A DNA stretch of 6,111 bases from Pseudomonadota bacterium (GTDB lineage Bacteria > Pseudomonadota > Alphaproteobacteria > Rhizobiales > Devosiaceae), in contig JAEYTN010000541.1 in assembly GCA_023433985.1 (NCBI GenBank), forward strand, positions 1 to 6,111. Direction: 5' to 3'. The notes under the pieces were generated by a model. That model had not been told where the DNA came from. It worked only from the letters and a program-made list of their open reading frames with translations, and ran no database searches. Made by a program: the position numbers and the translations under genes. Positions 1 to 6,111 of this stretch are shown in pieces (positions within the stretch are counted from its first letter, which is position 1; every line of letters begins with the position of its first letter).

Positions 1-299
1 GTGTAGCGGAAATCATGCACCGCCTCGAAGCCGGTGGCGTGGATGCGCGGGTTCGCGGTCAGCGCCCGCGCCGCCTCCACCCGGTTGGCGAGCGGCGCCA
101 GCTCCTCATGCGATTTCAGCGGATTGCCCGGCGTCACGATCAGCCACACGGCATCGAGCGCCAGCCGCCTTAGGCACTGCTCGGCCACCAACCGATGCCC
201 CTCGTGGATCGGGTTGAAGCTGCCGCCGAACAGCCCGATCCGCATGCCGGGGGCATGCGGGGGCAGGGCCGTAATGTCGGGGGGAAGGTCGAGGCTCAA
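1..299 (-). CDS. nadD: Nicotinate-nucleotide adenylyltransferase, N-terminal part (runs off left edge)
   Basis: The enzyme joins nicotinate mononucleotide and ATP into deamido-NAD plus pyrophosphate in cytosolic NAD synthesis. I translated this partial gene by hand. The nucleotidyltransferase signature [14 protein letters not shown] lies at residues 22-35 and includes the ATP-binding HxGH (H32-H35). It is followed by [11 protein letters not shown] and a segment ending HDFRYT, which matches the RYT region of the family. About 99 codons are present; the full protein is usually 190-215 residues. I chose the TTG at 299, whose bases overlap the proA stop as TTGA. The 18 residues before the alternative ATG at 245 (including LPPHAPGM) stay open and resemble N-terminal extensions I recall from Hyphomicrobiales homologues. 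Neither start has a clear Shine-Dalgarno, so the start is uncertain while the function is secure. Confidence 0.93.
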   Translation of the reverse strand, partial: MSLDLPPDITALPPHAPGMRIGLFGGSFNPIHEGHRLVAEQCLRRLALDAVWLIVTPGNPLKSHEELAPLANRVEAARALTANPRIHATGFEAVHDFRY

Positions 300-1579
300 G
301 GCCGCGTCTGCCCCGTGCCTTCGACCAGGTACTTGAAGCTCGTCAGCTGTTCGACGCCCACCGGGCCGCGGGCGTGGAACTTGCCCGTCGCAATCCCGAT
401 CTCGCCGCCGAAGCCGAACTCGCCGCCGTCCGAGAACTGCGTCGAGGCGTTGTGCAGCAGCACCGCCGAGTCGATCTCGTTGAACCACCGCGCCACGCTC
501 TCCGCATCCTCGGTGATGATCGCCTCGGTGTGGTGGGAGGAGTACTTGCCGACATGCGCGATCGCCTCGCCCACGTCCGCCACCACCTTCACCGAGATGA
601 TGGCGTCCTCGTATTCGGTATGCCAGTCCTGCTCGGTGGCCGGGATGGCGCCGGGGATCAGCGCCGTCACCGTCTCGTCGCCACGGATTTCGCAGCCCTT
701 GGCCACCAGCGCCTCGATCGCGGGCCTGAGGTGGGTCTCCACCACGTCGCGATGCACCAGGAGCGTCTCGGTCGCCCCGCAGATACCGGTGCGGCGCATC
801 TTGGCGTTGAGCGTCACCGACACGGCCATGTCGAGGTCGGCCGACTTGTCGATGAACGTATGGCACAGCCCCTCGAGGTGGGCGAAGACCGGCACCCGCG
901 CCTCGTCCTGCACCCGCGCCACCAGCGTCTTGCCGCCGCGCGGCACGATCACGTCGACGGCCCCGCCGAGGCCGCGCAGCATGTGGCCCACCGCCTCGCG
1001 GTCGGTGGTGGGGACGATCTGGATCGCGTCCGCCGGCAGCCCGGCCTCGCGCAGCCCGGCCACAAGGCAGGCATGGATGGCGCGGGTCGAGTTCACGCTG
1101 TCCGAACCGCCGCGCAGGATCACCGCGTTGCCCGCCTTCAGCGTCAGCGCGCCGGCATCGGCGGTCACGTTGGGCCGGCTCTCGAAGATCACGCCGATGA
1201 CGCCCAGCGGGGTGGCGACACGCGAAATCGTCATGCCGTTGGGCCGCGTCCATTGCGCGAGCACGCGCCCGACCGGATCGGGCAGGTCGGCGATGGTGCG
1301 CAGGCCCTCGATCATCGCGTCGATGCGCTTGTCGTTGAGCTGCAGCCGGTCGAGGAAGGCCTTGGAGATGCCCTTGCCTTCGGCGGCGCGCATGTCGAGC
1401 GCATTGGCGCTCAGCACGTCGTCGCGGCGGTCGTCGAGCGCAGCGGCGGCGGCATGCAGCGCCTTCACCTTGGCGGCTGGGTCGGCGAAGGCCAGCGTCG
1501 CGGCGGCGGCGCGGGCGCGGCGGCCGAGCTCCAGCATGGTCGTCGTCAGGTCGTCCCCAACCGCTTCGAGCGCGCTCAT
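296..1579 (-). CDS. proA: Glutamate-5-semialdehyde dehydrogenase (gamma-glutamyl phosphate reductase)
   Basis: ProA carries out the second step of proline synthesis, the NADPH-dependent reduction of gamma-glutamyl phosphate to glutamate-5-semialdehyde. It is a cytosolic member of the aldehyde dehydrogenase superfamily. The 427-residue product is close to the usual ~415-430. Visible landmarks are [13 protein letters not shown] (131-143), [12 protein letters not shown] (147-158), [11 protein letters not shown] (234-244) and the catalytic cysteine in RRTGICGAT (Cys267). The family signature around [14 protein letters not shown] lies at 341-354. The ATG at 1579 overlaps the proB stop as ATGA and has GGAGG 7 nt upstream, so the start is well supported. 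It follows its pathway partner proB directly, consistent with coupled translation and with channelling of the unstable acyl-phosphate between ProB and ProA. No missing residues or frame breaks were seen. Confidence 0.98.
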   Translation of the reverse strand: MSALEAVGDDLTTTMLELGRRARAAAATLAFADPAAKVKALHAAAAALDDRRDDVLSANALDMRAAEGKGISKAFLDRLQLNDKRIDAMIEGLRTIADLPDPVGRVLAQWTRPNGMTISRVATPLGVIGVIFESRPNVTADAGALTLKAGNAVILRGGSDSVNSTRAIHACLVAGLREAGLPADAIQIVPTTDREAVGHMLRGLGGAVDVIVPRGGKTLVARVQDEARVPVFAHLEGLCHTFIDKSADLDMAVSVTLNAKMRRTGICGATETLLVHRDVVETHLRPAIEALVAKGCEIRGDETVTALIPGAIPATEQDWHTEYEDAIISVKVVADVGEAIAHVGKYSSHHTEAIITEDAESVARWFNEIDSAVLLHNASTQFSDGGEFGFGGEIGIATGKFHARGPVGVEQLTSFKYLVEGTGQTRP

Positions 1580-2727
1580 ACCCTCGCCTCCAGGCCCATC
1601 AGCACCACCATGTTGTCGCGGTGCACCATTTCGCTGCGCGTCGAGACGCCGAGCACTTCGGCGGCGCGCGCGGAGTTCTTGCCCTTCACCATGTCGGCCT
1701 CCTCGCGGGTAAGTCCCGCGAGCCCGCGGGCCACCTCGCGACCGTCCGGATCGTAGATTGCCACCGCCTCGCCGCGATCGAAATCGCCCGAAAGGCGAGT
1801 GACCCCGATCGGCAGCAGGCTCCGCCCCTCGCGCAGGGCCCGCGCCGCGCCGGCATCAACATGGATGGCGCCCCGGAGCTCCAGATGCCCCATGATCCAG
1901 CGCTTGCGCGCCTGGGTGTGGGACTCGGTGGGAGCGAACAGCGTATGGCGTCCCCCCTCGGTCAGCGCCGCCAGCGGGTGGTTCTCGGTCCCCTTCGCAA
2001 TGATCATCGCCGTGCCCGCCTGCGTCGCGATCTTGCCGGCCTCGACCTTGGTGGTCATGCCGCCGCGCGACAGATGGCTCGCCGCACCGCCGGCCATGGC
2101 CTCGATCTCGGGCGTGATGGCGGGGACGAAAGGCAGGTGGGTGGCGTTCGGGTCCTTGGCGGGCGGCGCCGTGTAGAGCCCGTCGATGTCCGAGAGCAGG
2201 ATCAGGCAGTCCGCCTCGATCATGGTCGCGACGCGCGCCGAGAGCCGGTCGTTGTCGCCGTAGCGGATTTCCGCCGTCGCCACGGAATCGTTCTCGTTGA
2301 TGATCGGCACCGCTCCCAACCCGAGCAGCGTTGCCACCGTGGTGCGGGCGTTGAGGAAATAGCGCCGCTCCTCGGTGATGTTGGGCGTCAGCAGAATCTG
2401 CCCCGTGGTGATGCCGTGCGCGCCCAGCGCCGTGGCCCAGGCCTGCGACAGCGCGATCTGCCCGGCGCTTGCCGCCGCCTGGCTCTGCTCGAGCGGCAGC
2501 ACCCTGGCGTCGAGACCGAGCAGCCGCCGCCCCAGCGCGATGGCGCCCGAGGAAACGATCACCAGCGACACGCCACGCCCCTTCAGCGCGGCGAGGTCCT
2601 CGGCCAGCGAGGCGAGCCATTCGGCGCGCAGCTTGCCGGTCTTGCCGTCCACCAGCAGCGCCGAGCCGATCTTGATAGTGAGGCGCCGGTAGGGCGCCAG
2701 CGCGTCGTGTCGAACAGGAGCTTGCAT
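1576..2727 (-). CDS. proB: Glutamate 5-kinase with C-terminal PUA domain
   Basis: ProB phosphorylates L-glutamate with ATP to gamma-glutamyl phosphate, the first and normally proline-inhibited step of proline synthesis. The 383-residue product has an N-terminal amino-acid kinase domain: IKIGSALL (18-25), VSSGAIALG (58-66), INENDSVAT (143-151), [11 protein letters not shown] (157-167) and LLSDIDGLY (177-185). The glutamate 5-kinase signature [13 protein letters not shown] is at 222-234. A PUA domain follows at about 284-360 ([14 protein letters not shown] onward), as in the E. coli-type enzyme of ~367 residues. The ATG at 2727 shares one base with the obgE stop (TGATG). The frame stays open to an ATG at 2814, but that would overlap 87 nt of the obgE coding end and add residues without family likeness, so I rejected it. 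The local Shine-Dalgarno is weak, so reinitiation after obgE is likely (inference). Confidence 0.97.
   Translation of the reverse strand: MQAPVRHDALAPYRRLTIKIGSALLVDGKTGKLRAEWLASLAEDLAALKGRGVSLVIVSSGAIALGRRLLGLDARVLPLEQSQAAASAGQIALSQAWATALGAHGITTGQILLTPNITEERRYFLNARTTVATLLGLGAVPIINENDSVATAEIRYGDNDRLSARVATMIEADCLILLSDIDGLYTAPPAKDPNATHLPFVPAITPEIEAMAGGAASHLSRGGMTTKVEAGKIATQAGTAMIIAKGTENHPLAALTEGGRHTLFAPTESHTQARKRWIMGHLELRGAIHVDAGAARALREGRSLLPIGVTRLSGDFDRGEAVAIYDPDGREVARGLAGLTREEADMVKGKNSARAAEVLGVSTRSEMVHRDNMVVLMGLEARV
1587..1591 (-). promoter_or_regulatory. Shine-Dalgarno of proA
   Basis: The minus strand reads GGAGG, 7 nt before the proA ATG at 1579. It lies inside the last codons of proB and supports this start together with the ATGA overlap. 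Confidence 0.8.
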
Positions 2728-3770
2728 CAGGGCACCCAGGTCGGCTCCGCCTTCTTGCGTTCGAGCTCGGCGCGGTCCGCCTTGTCCGCGTCGATCACCT
2801 CGAGCAGCTTCCACAGCACTTCGGGCACGTTGATGCCGGTGGCGCCGGAGGCGGTCAGCACCTCGGCCTTGCTCGCCCGCTTCAGCACCTTGAGCTTTTC
2901 CTTGATCTCATCGGGCGTCAGCGCGTCGACCTTGTTGAGCACCAGCACTTCGGGCTTTTCCGCCAGTTCCTCGGAATAGGCGTTGAGCTCGTTGCGGATG
3001 GTCTTGTAGGCGGTCTTCACGTCATCCGGCGTGCCGTCGATCAGGTGCAGCAGCACCGCGCAGCGCTCCACATGGCCGAGGAAACGCGTCCCGAGCCCCT
3101 GGCCCTCCGACGCGCCCTCGATCAGGCCGGGAATATCGGCCATCACGAACTCGCGCTCGCCCACACCGACGACGCCGAGGCCCGGGTGGAGCGTGGTGAA
3201 GGGATAGTCGGCGATCTTCGGCCGCGCCGCCGACACCGCCGCGAGGAAGGTGGATTTGCCGGCGTTGGGCAGGCCCACCAGCCCGGCATCGGCGATCAGC
3301 TTCAGCCGCAGCCAGATCCACTTCTCACGGCCTTCCTGGCCGGGGTTGGCGTGGCGCGGCGCCTGGTTGGACGAGGTCTTGAAATAGGCGTTGCCGAAGC
3401 CGCCATTGCCGCCCGAAAGCAGCACCAGCTCCTGGCCGACCTCGGTGAAATCGCCGATCAGCGTCTCGTTGTCTTCCTCGAACACCTGCGTGCCCACCGG
3501 CACCTTCAGGATCACGTCCCCGCCGTCGGCGCCGGTTCGGTTCTTGCCCATGCCATGGTGACCGGTCTGGGCCTTGAAATGCTGCTGGTAGCGGTAGTCG
3601 ATGAGCGTGTTGAGGCCGTCGACGCAGCGCACGATCACGTCGCCGCCGCGCCCGCCATTGCCGCCATTCGGCCCCCCGAACTCGACGAACTTCTCACGCA
3701 GGAACGAGACCGACCCGGCGCCGCCATTGCCGGAGCGGACATAGACCTTGGCTTGATCGAGAAATTTCAT
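2727..3770 (-). CDS. obgE: Obg-family GTPase, ribosome assembly and stress control
   Basis: ObgE (CgtA) is an essential GTPase that binds the 50S subunit during late assembly and is linked to ppGpp signalling. The 347-residue product shows the glycine-rich Obg domain at ~1-158 (repeated GGx[10 protein letters not shown] turns at 14-43) followed by the G domain. G1 is GLPNAGKST (166-174), switch I is YPFTTLHP (189-196), G3 is DIPGLIEGA (212-220), G4 is NKVD (279-282) and G5 is TASGATG (306-312). All nucleotide-binding residues appear intact. The tail after ~330 is short and charged, with no C-terminal OCT domain, which is ordinary for alphaproteobacterial Obg. The ATG at 3770 begins the conserved [14 protein letters not shown]. 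The 40-nt gap upstream carries only a weak, A-rich Shine-Dalgarno-like AAGAGA. The stop overlaps the proB start by one base. Confidence 0.98.
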   Translation of the reverse strand: MKFLDQAKVYVRSGNGGAGSVSFLREKFVEFGGPNGGNGGRGGDVIVRCVDGLNTLIDYRYQQHFKAQTGHHGMGKNRTGADGGDVILKVPVGTQVFEEDNETLIGDFTEVGQELVLLSGGNGGFGNAYFKTSSNQAPRHANPGQEGREKWIWLRLKLIADAGLVGLPNAGKSTFLAAVSAARPKIADYPFTTLHPGLGVVGVGEREFVMADIPGLIEGASEGQGLGTRFLGHVERCAVLLHLIDGTPDDVKTAYKTIRNELNAYSEELAEKPEVLVLNKVDALTPDEIKEKLKVLKRASKAEVLTASGATGINVPEVLWKLLEVIDADKADRAELERKKAEPTWVP

Positions 3771-3810
3771 GGCAGTCTCTTGGTTGTCGCGCGCTCGATG
3801 CGGGGAGGTT

Positions 3811-4368
3811 TCACGCCTGTTCGCGATCGCGCGCCGGACGATGGGCCGCCCAAGCCTCGCGTGTCAGTTCGGTGTCGATATGGCGCACCTCCTCCCCGCG
3901 CGCAAGGCAAAGCCGCGAGGAGAGGCCGATCTCGGTAAAGCCCATCTTCTTCTGGATGGCGAGCGAGGGCTTGTTGAAGTGGAACACGCCCGAGGCGAGC
4001 GTGCTCGCATTGGTGACGGTAAAGTACCAGTCGAGCGCGCCACGCACCGCCTCGCTCATCAGGCCGCGGTTCCAGAACGGCTGCGCCAGCCAGTAGCCGA
4101 TCACCGTGCCCTCGATGTCGTTGTGAAACCCAACGTGGCCGATCAGCCCCTCGCCGGGCAGGTCGATCGAAAACCCGGTCTCCCCGGCCGGCGTGTCCGG
4201 CCGCCAAGTGCGGAGCCACGCCTTGGCGTCGGTGAGCCGGTAGGGATAAGGCACCCGGCTGAGGTTTCCCGACACCGCGAAATTGTCGAGAAACCGGGCG
4301 ATACGCTCGGCATCGGCCAGCACGGGCTGGCGCAGCAGCAGGCGGGGGGTGGTCAGGCTCACGTCCAT
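3811..4368 (-). CDS. GNAT-family N-acetyltransferase (RimJ/RimL type), second of a tandem pair
   Basis: This is a probable acetyl-CoA-dependent N-acetyltransferase of 185 residues. The fold landmarks are the N-terminal [10 protein letters not shown] (6-15), [13 protein letters not shown] at 40-52, and [19 protein letters not shown] (90-108), where N100-R101-G102-L103-M104 occupies the pyrophosphate-binding loop. [13 protein letters not shown] follows at 132-144, and the C-terminal LTREAW is typical of RimJ/RimL-like enzymes. That subgroup includes acetylators of ribosomal protein N-termini, but also of many other amines, so the substrate cannot be named. The ATG at 4368 overlaps the end of the preceding GNAT gene by 10 nt. 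A GTG at 4362 would instead give a 4-nt GTGA overlap and a protein beginning [11 protein letters not shown]; neither has a clear Shine-Dalgarno. It is clearly related to its upstream neighbour and probably arose by duplication (inference). Confidence 0.92.
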   Translation of the reverse strand: MDVSLTTPRLLLRQPVLADAERIARFLDNFAVSGNLSRVPYPYRLTDAKAWLRTWRPDTPAGETGFSIDLPGEGLIGHVGFHNDIEGTVIGYWLAQPFWNRGLMSEAVRGALDWYFTVTNASTLASGVFHFNKPSLAIQKKMGFTEIGLSSRLCLARGEEVRHIDTELTREAWAAHRPARDREQA

Positions 4369-5003
4369 TTGGGCTGCTCGCGTTCGAGGAGGACCACCGG
4401 CTTGCCGGCGTTGTGGGCGTCGGCGGAGATGTCGGTTCCGGTGCGTTTGAAACCGGCCTTCTCGAGCACCTGGAGCGACGCGGCGTTGCCTGCAAGCGCC
4501 CGGGCGCGGAGCTTGGGATAAAGCCCCGTGGCCCAGGCGGCGTCGAGCAGCCCTTTCACTGCTTCGCTCATCAGCCCCTTGCCCCAGTGCGGCTCGCCCA
4601 GCCAGTAGCCCAGCTCCGGCAACTGGCCGGGGTGGAAGCTGATGCCGACCACGCCCACGAACTGGTCGTCGAGGGTGATGGCATAGGGCCGCTCGTCGGG
4701 CCGCTGCGCGAAGATTTCGACAAAGGCGATGCCGTCGGCCCGCGTATAGGGGTGCGGCAGCCGCGCCAGCACCTCGAAGATTTTCCGGTTGTCGGCCAGC
4801 TTCACCATTTCGGGTACGTCGCCGCGGATCGGCGCGCGCAACGCCAGCCGCGGCGTGGTGATGCGGTGGGGCAGGGCATCGCGCTGCCGCCGCGCGGCGA
4901 GCCTGGCGGTCGCTTCGGCCAGGGCTTTGGCCTGGGCGGCGGGGCCCATCAGTTGGGGCCGCCGCCGGGGCAGGAGTTCGTCGTCGGTCTCCAGCTTCTT
5001 CAT
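4359..5003 (-). CDS. GNAT-family N-acetyltransferase (RimJ/RimL type) with basic N-terminal extension
   Basis: This is a probable acetyl-CoA-dependent N-acetyltransferase of 214 residues. The GNAT core starts at TTPRLALRAP (49-58) and continues through LPHPYTRADGIAF, FVGVVGISFHPGQLPELGYWL and HWGKGLMSEAV (139-149), the acetyl-CoA pyrophosphate loop being W140-GKGLM. NAASLQVLEKAGF (173-185) is the usual last helix and beta-bulge segment. Residues 1-48 are an extra, Arg/Ala-rich, probably helical stretch that the neighbouring paralogue lacks. The ATG at 5003 shares a base with the upstream stop (TGATG) and has GGAGG 8 nt before it. A GTG at 5006 is also possible but would sit only 5 nt from that GGAGG. 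Position next to L27 and Obg makes a ribosome-related substrate attractive, but that is only inference from context. Confidence 0.92.
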   Translation of the reverse strand: MKKLETDDELLPRRRPQLMGPAAQAKALAEATARLAARRQRDALPHRITTPRLALRAPIRGDVPEMVKLADNRKIFEVLARLPHPYTRADGIAFVEIFAQRPDERPYAITLDDQFVGVVGISFHPGQLPELGYWLGEPHWGKGLMSEAVKGLLDAAWATGLYPKLRARALAGNAASLQVLEKAGFKRTGTDISADAHNAGKPVVLLEREQPKWT

Positions 5004-5671
5004 CACGCGATCCTCCGTTCGAGGTCGGGCATCCGGCGCCGGTTCTCGGCCCAGACGATCGCCTCGCCATCACGTAAAGCGCGGTAGCGCAGCCCCTGCT
5101 TGCTCAGGTGACGCACCGCCCGTTCGGCCGCTGCCGTTTCGGGATGCGGCGAGCGGTAGTGCGGCACGATCGCGTGGTCGATGAGGCCCAGCCCTTCCCA
5201 CACCCGCTCGGGATCGTAGCCGGCAGGAACGTCGTCGGGATCGTCCATCAGATGGATACCGGCAAGGCCCGGCGCCGCCACCACGGCGCCGGCCGAGAAA
5301 CCGCCATAGACGATCTCGTCCCGGTCCAGCATGCCGGTGATCAGGTCATCGAATCCCGACTGCTTCATGGCGCGCCGGAGCACGAAGGCGTTGCCACCCA
5401 CCGCCCAGACCAGGTCGTAGCGGGAAAGCTCCACGGCCAGCGCCTCGGGGCGGCCGAAGTAGCGGCGGAGGTCGAGGCGCGTCGTCGCGATGCCGAGCGC
5501 GGCGAGATCCATGGCAGGATCGTGGATTTCCCGCCGGTGCATCTCGCGGGCGTCCTCCGAATAGAGGTCCAGCGCGTTCTCGATCAGCGCGGCGCGCTTG
5601 CCCCCACCCAGGAGCGCGAGCAGGGAGCCGGCCCGATCGCCGACCCGGTAGGAGCTCAGATACAGTCTCAT
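5003..5671 (-). CDS. Family S51 peptidase E-like / class I glutamine amidotransferase-like hydrolase
   Basis: This 222-residue protein resembles peptidase E (alpha-aspartyl dipeptidase) and related S51 serine hydrolases, cytosolic enzymes with a class I glutamine amidotransferase-like fold. Visible motifs are the N-terminal MRLYLSSYRVGD, the VGGNAFVL turn (91-98), the nucleophile elbow YGGFSAGAVV (122-131) with candidate catalytic Ser126, an acidic run LMDDPDD (141-147) that may hold the acidic partner, and IVPHYRSPH (168-176) with candidate His171. Its N-terminus resembles uncharacterised type 1 glutamine amidotransferase-like proteins I recall from Actinobacteria, so Asp-X dipeptidase activity is not assured. 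I chose the ATG at 5671, which has GAGGG 8 nt upstream; a GTG at 5686 would add five residues and begin only 4 nt after the terminator T-run. The stop overlaps the next start (TGATG). It is not part of the gene order I know for this cluster, suggesting insertion. Confidence 0.88.
   Translation of the reverse strand: MRLYLSSYRVGDRAGSLLALLGGGKRAALIENALDLYSEDAREMHRREIHDPAMDLAALGIATTRLDLRRYFGRPEALAVELSRYDLVWAVGGNAFVLRRAMKQSGFDDLITGMLDRDEIVYGGFSAGAVVAAPGLAGIHLMDDPDDVPAGYDPERVWEGLGLIDHAIVPHYRSPHPETAAAERAVRHLSKQGLRYRALRDGEAIVWAENRRRMPDLERRIA
5012..5016 (-). promoter_or_regulatory. Shine-Dalgarno of first GNAT gene (decides start)
   Basis: GGAGG on the minus strand lies 8 nt before the ATG at 5003 and 5 nt before the competing GTG at 5006. 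The spacing favours the ATG. The site lies within the last codons of the S51 gene. Confidence 0.75.
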
Positions 5672-5679
5672 TTCAACCG

Positions 5680-5684
5680 CCCTC
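5680..5684 (-). promoter_or_regulatory. Shine-Dalgarno of S51 gene (decides start)
   Basis: GAGGG on the minus strand sits 8 nt before the ATG at 5671. It overlaps the alternative GTG codon at 5686-5684, which argues for the ATG. Confidence 0.6.
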
Positions 5685-5690
5685 ACAGCG

Positions 5691-5728
5691 AAAAAGACGA
5701 AAAGGGGAACCAGAACCTGGCTCCCCTT
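5691..5728 (-). terminator. Rho-independent terminator downstream of rpmA
   Basis: On the minus strand AAGGGGAGCCAG (5728-5717), loop GTT, then CTGGTTCCCCTT (5713-5702) forms a 12-bp stem, followed by TT, a short spacer and TTTTT (5695-5691). The single non-Watson-Crick position (5709/5721) is a G-U wobble in minus-strand RNA but an A-C mismatch in plus-strand RNA. This fits a terminator acting on the rplU-rpmA message. It stands between rpmA and the S51 gene, so the genes to the left need readthrough or their own promoter; I could not recognise a promoter in the gap. Confidence 0.85.
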
Positions 5729-5761
5729 CGGATCGTCTTCGCAGGGCGGACTGCCTAGTCG

Positions 5762-5790
5762 CCTTGCCGGGGAGCTGGTCTCCGGCAGGG
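5762..5790. repeat. Second inverted repeat in the rpmA-S51 gap
   Basis: CCTTGCCGG (5762-5770) and CCGGCAGGG (5782-5790) are near-perfect inverted arms that can extend inwards by about three pairs around a 5-nt loop. The two imperfect pairs (5764/5788 and 5771/5781) are G-U wobbles in plus-strand RNA but A-C mismatches in minus-strand RNA. No T-run follows on either strand, so it is not a standard intrinsic terminator. It could be an mRNA 3'-end stabilising stem, a protein-binding palindrome or chance in GC-rich DNA. Confidence 0.5.
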
Positions 5791-5809
5791 TCGATAAGGC
5801 CTCACCGGG

Positions 5810-6079
5810 TTATTCTGCGGCTTCTGCTGCCGGGAGTACCGACACGAACATCTTGGCTTTGGCTCGGGTTTTGAAAGTCACGGTGCCCGGAACGAGAGCG
5901 TAGATGGTGTGGTCGATGCCCATGCCGACGCCGGCGCCGGGATGCCACTTGGTGCCGCGCTGGCGGATAATGATGTTGCCCGGGACGACAGCTTCGCCAC
6001 CGAACTTCTTGACGCCGAGACGACGGCCGGCGGTATCACGACCGTTGCGGGAAGAACCGCCTGCTTTCTTGTGTGCCAT
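5810..6079 (-). CDS. rpmA: 50S ribosomal protein L27
   Basis: L27 is a component of the large ribosomal subunit whose N-terminal tail reaches the peptidyl-transferase centre. The 89-residue product begins [20 protein letters not shown], the canonical start. It contains the family signature [15 protein letters not shown] at 34-48, and [13 protein letters not shown] (57-69) is also typical. There is no Firmicutes-type cleaved N-terminal extension. The C-terminus ends in a short Ala/Glu tail. The start has AAGGAG 7 nt upstream, overlapping the stop of the preceding gene, as expected for an rplU-rpmA pair translated in balance. It is followed by a hairpin and a strong terminator. Confidence 0.99.
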   Translation of the reverse strand: MAHKKAGGSSRNGRDTAGRRLGVKKFGGEAVVPGNIIIRQRGTKWHPGAGVGMGIDHTIYALVPGTVTFKTRAKAKMFVSVLPAAEAAE

Positions 6080-6086
6080 TGTCTAG

Positions 6087-6092
6087 CTCCTT
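6087..6092 (-). promoter_or_regulatory. Shine-Dalgarno of rpmA
   Basis: AAGGAG on the minus strand lies 7 nt before the rpmA ATG. It overlaps the TAA at 6093-6091 (TAAGGAG), so ribosomes ending on the upstream gene arrive directly at the rpmA start. Confidence 0.85.
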
Positions 6093-6111
6093 ATTCCTGG
6101 TCGGCCTTGGG
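6091..6111 (-). CDS. rplU: Probable 3' end of rplU (50S ribosomal protein L21)
   Basis: Six codons reading PKADQE and a TAA stop at 6093-6091 enter from the right edge, ending 11 nt before rpmA. In bacteria rplU almost always precedes rpmA, and L21 proteins of Alphaproteobacteria often end in a hydrophilic Lys/Ala/Glu tail, which this fits. The identity rests mainly on gene order, since the conserved body of the protein lies outside the window. One other frame also ends in a stop (TAG) inside the gap, so the reading frame itself is likely but not certain. Confidence 0.55.
   Translation of the reverse strand, partial: PKADQE

Noticed and set aside
195..1756. Very long plus-strand open frames opposite proA (about 505 and 460 codons).
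   Set aside because: They are antisense to a clearly conserved gene, show no recognisable domains, are rich in Ser/Arg/Ala as expected from GC-rich complement frames, and have no convincing ribosome-binding context.
1576..2814. Longer proB beginning at the ATG at 2814.
   Set aside because: The added 29 residues overlap the obgE coding end and do not resemble glutamate kinases; the ATG at 2727 gives the normal length and a TGATG junction.
1621..2979. Plus-strand open frame of about 452 codons opposite proB and the end of obgE.
   Set aside because: It spans two real genes on the other strand and its product is a low-complexity Arg/His/Gly mixture; a composition artefact of high GC.
3640..3730. 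Repeated GCCGCCATT-like units suggesting a DNA repeat.
   Set aside because: They encode the conserved Gly/Asn-rich turns of the Obg domain, so the repetition comes from the protein fold.
3811..5073. One 420-codon open frame covering the second GNAT and extending through the first GNAT gene.
   Set aside because: The part upstream of 4368 is an out-of-frame shadow of the first GNAT; only the last 185 codons carry the GNAT motifs.
5671..5676. TTGAAA on the minus strand resembling a -35 box just before the S51 gene.
   Set aside because: It touches the start codon itself, leaving no room for a -10 box and start site ahead of the gene.
1..6111. A defence island, CRISPR array, toxin-antitoxin pair, transposon or RNA gene.
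   Set aside because: No spaced direct repeats, terminal inverted repeats, transposase, tRNA-like or rRNA sequence was seen; nearly all bases belong to recognised genes.

Overview
The window is GC-rich and coded entirely on the minus strand, so transcription runs from right to left. The gene order rplU-rpmA-(acetyltransferases)-obgE-proB-proA-nadD is the classic arrangement of Alphaproteobacteria. The presence of two GNAT genes ahead of obgE fits Hyphomicrobiales; a Devosia-like organism is a guess from memory of similar proteins, not something the sequence proves.

Layout in transcription order (right to left). The last six codons of a probable rplU (ribosomal protein L21) enter at the right edge, followed 11 nt later by rpmA (L27). 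A strong intrinsic terminator and a second, weaker hairpin lie in the gap after rpmA. Next come a family S51 (peptidase E / class I glutamine amidotransferase-like) hydrolase and two tandem GNAT N-acetyltransferases of the RimJ/RimL type. These are followed by obgE (ribosome-assembly GTPase), proB and proA (the first two steps of proline synthesis), and the first ~99 codons of nadD (NAD synthesis), which runs off the left edge.

The genes are packed as a run of overlapping stop/start pairs: TGATG at S51/GNAT1, a 10-nt overlap at GNAT1/GNAT2, TGATG at obgE/proB, ATGA at proB/proA and TTGA at proA/nadD. The only open joint downstream of the terminator is the 40 nt before obgE. This implies one polycistronic message, or two units split at the terminator, with translational coupling between neighbours. 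Functionally it combines ribosome components and assembly (L21, L27, Obg), possible protein acetylation (GNATs), dipeptide or small-molecule hydrolysis (S51) and housekeeping biosynthesis (ProB/ProA, NadD).

No stretch over 300 bases lacks a gene. I see no mobile element, CRISPR array, tRNA/rRNA or defence-type system. The least ordinary parts are the S51 gene inserted into a conserved cluster, the terminator in the middle of the cluster, and the duplicated, diverged GNAT pair, one copy of which has a basic N-terminal extension. I do not see a convincing new multi-gene system.
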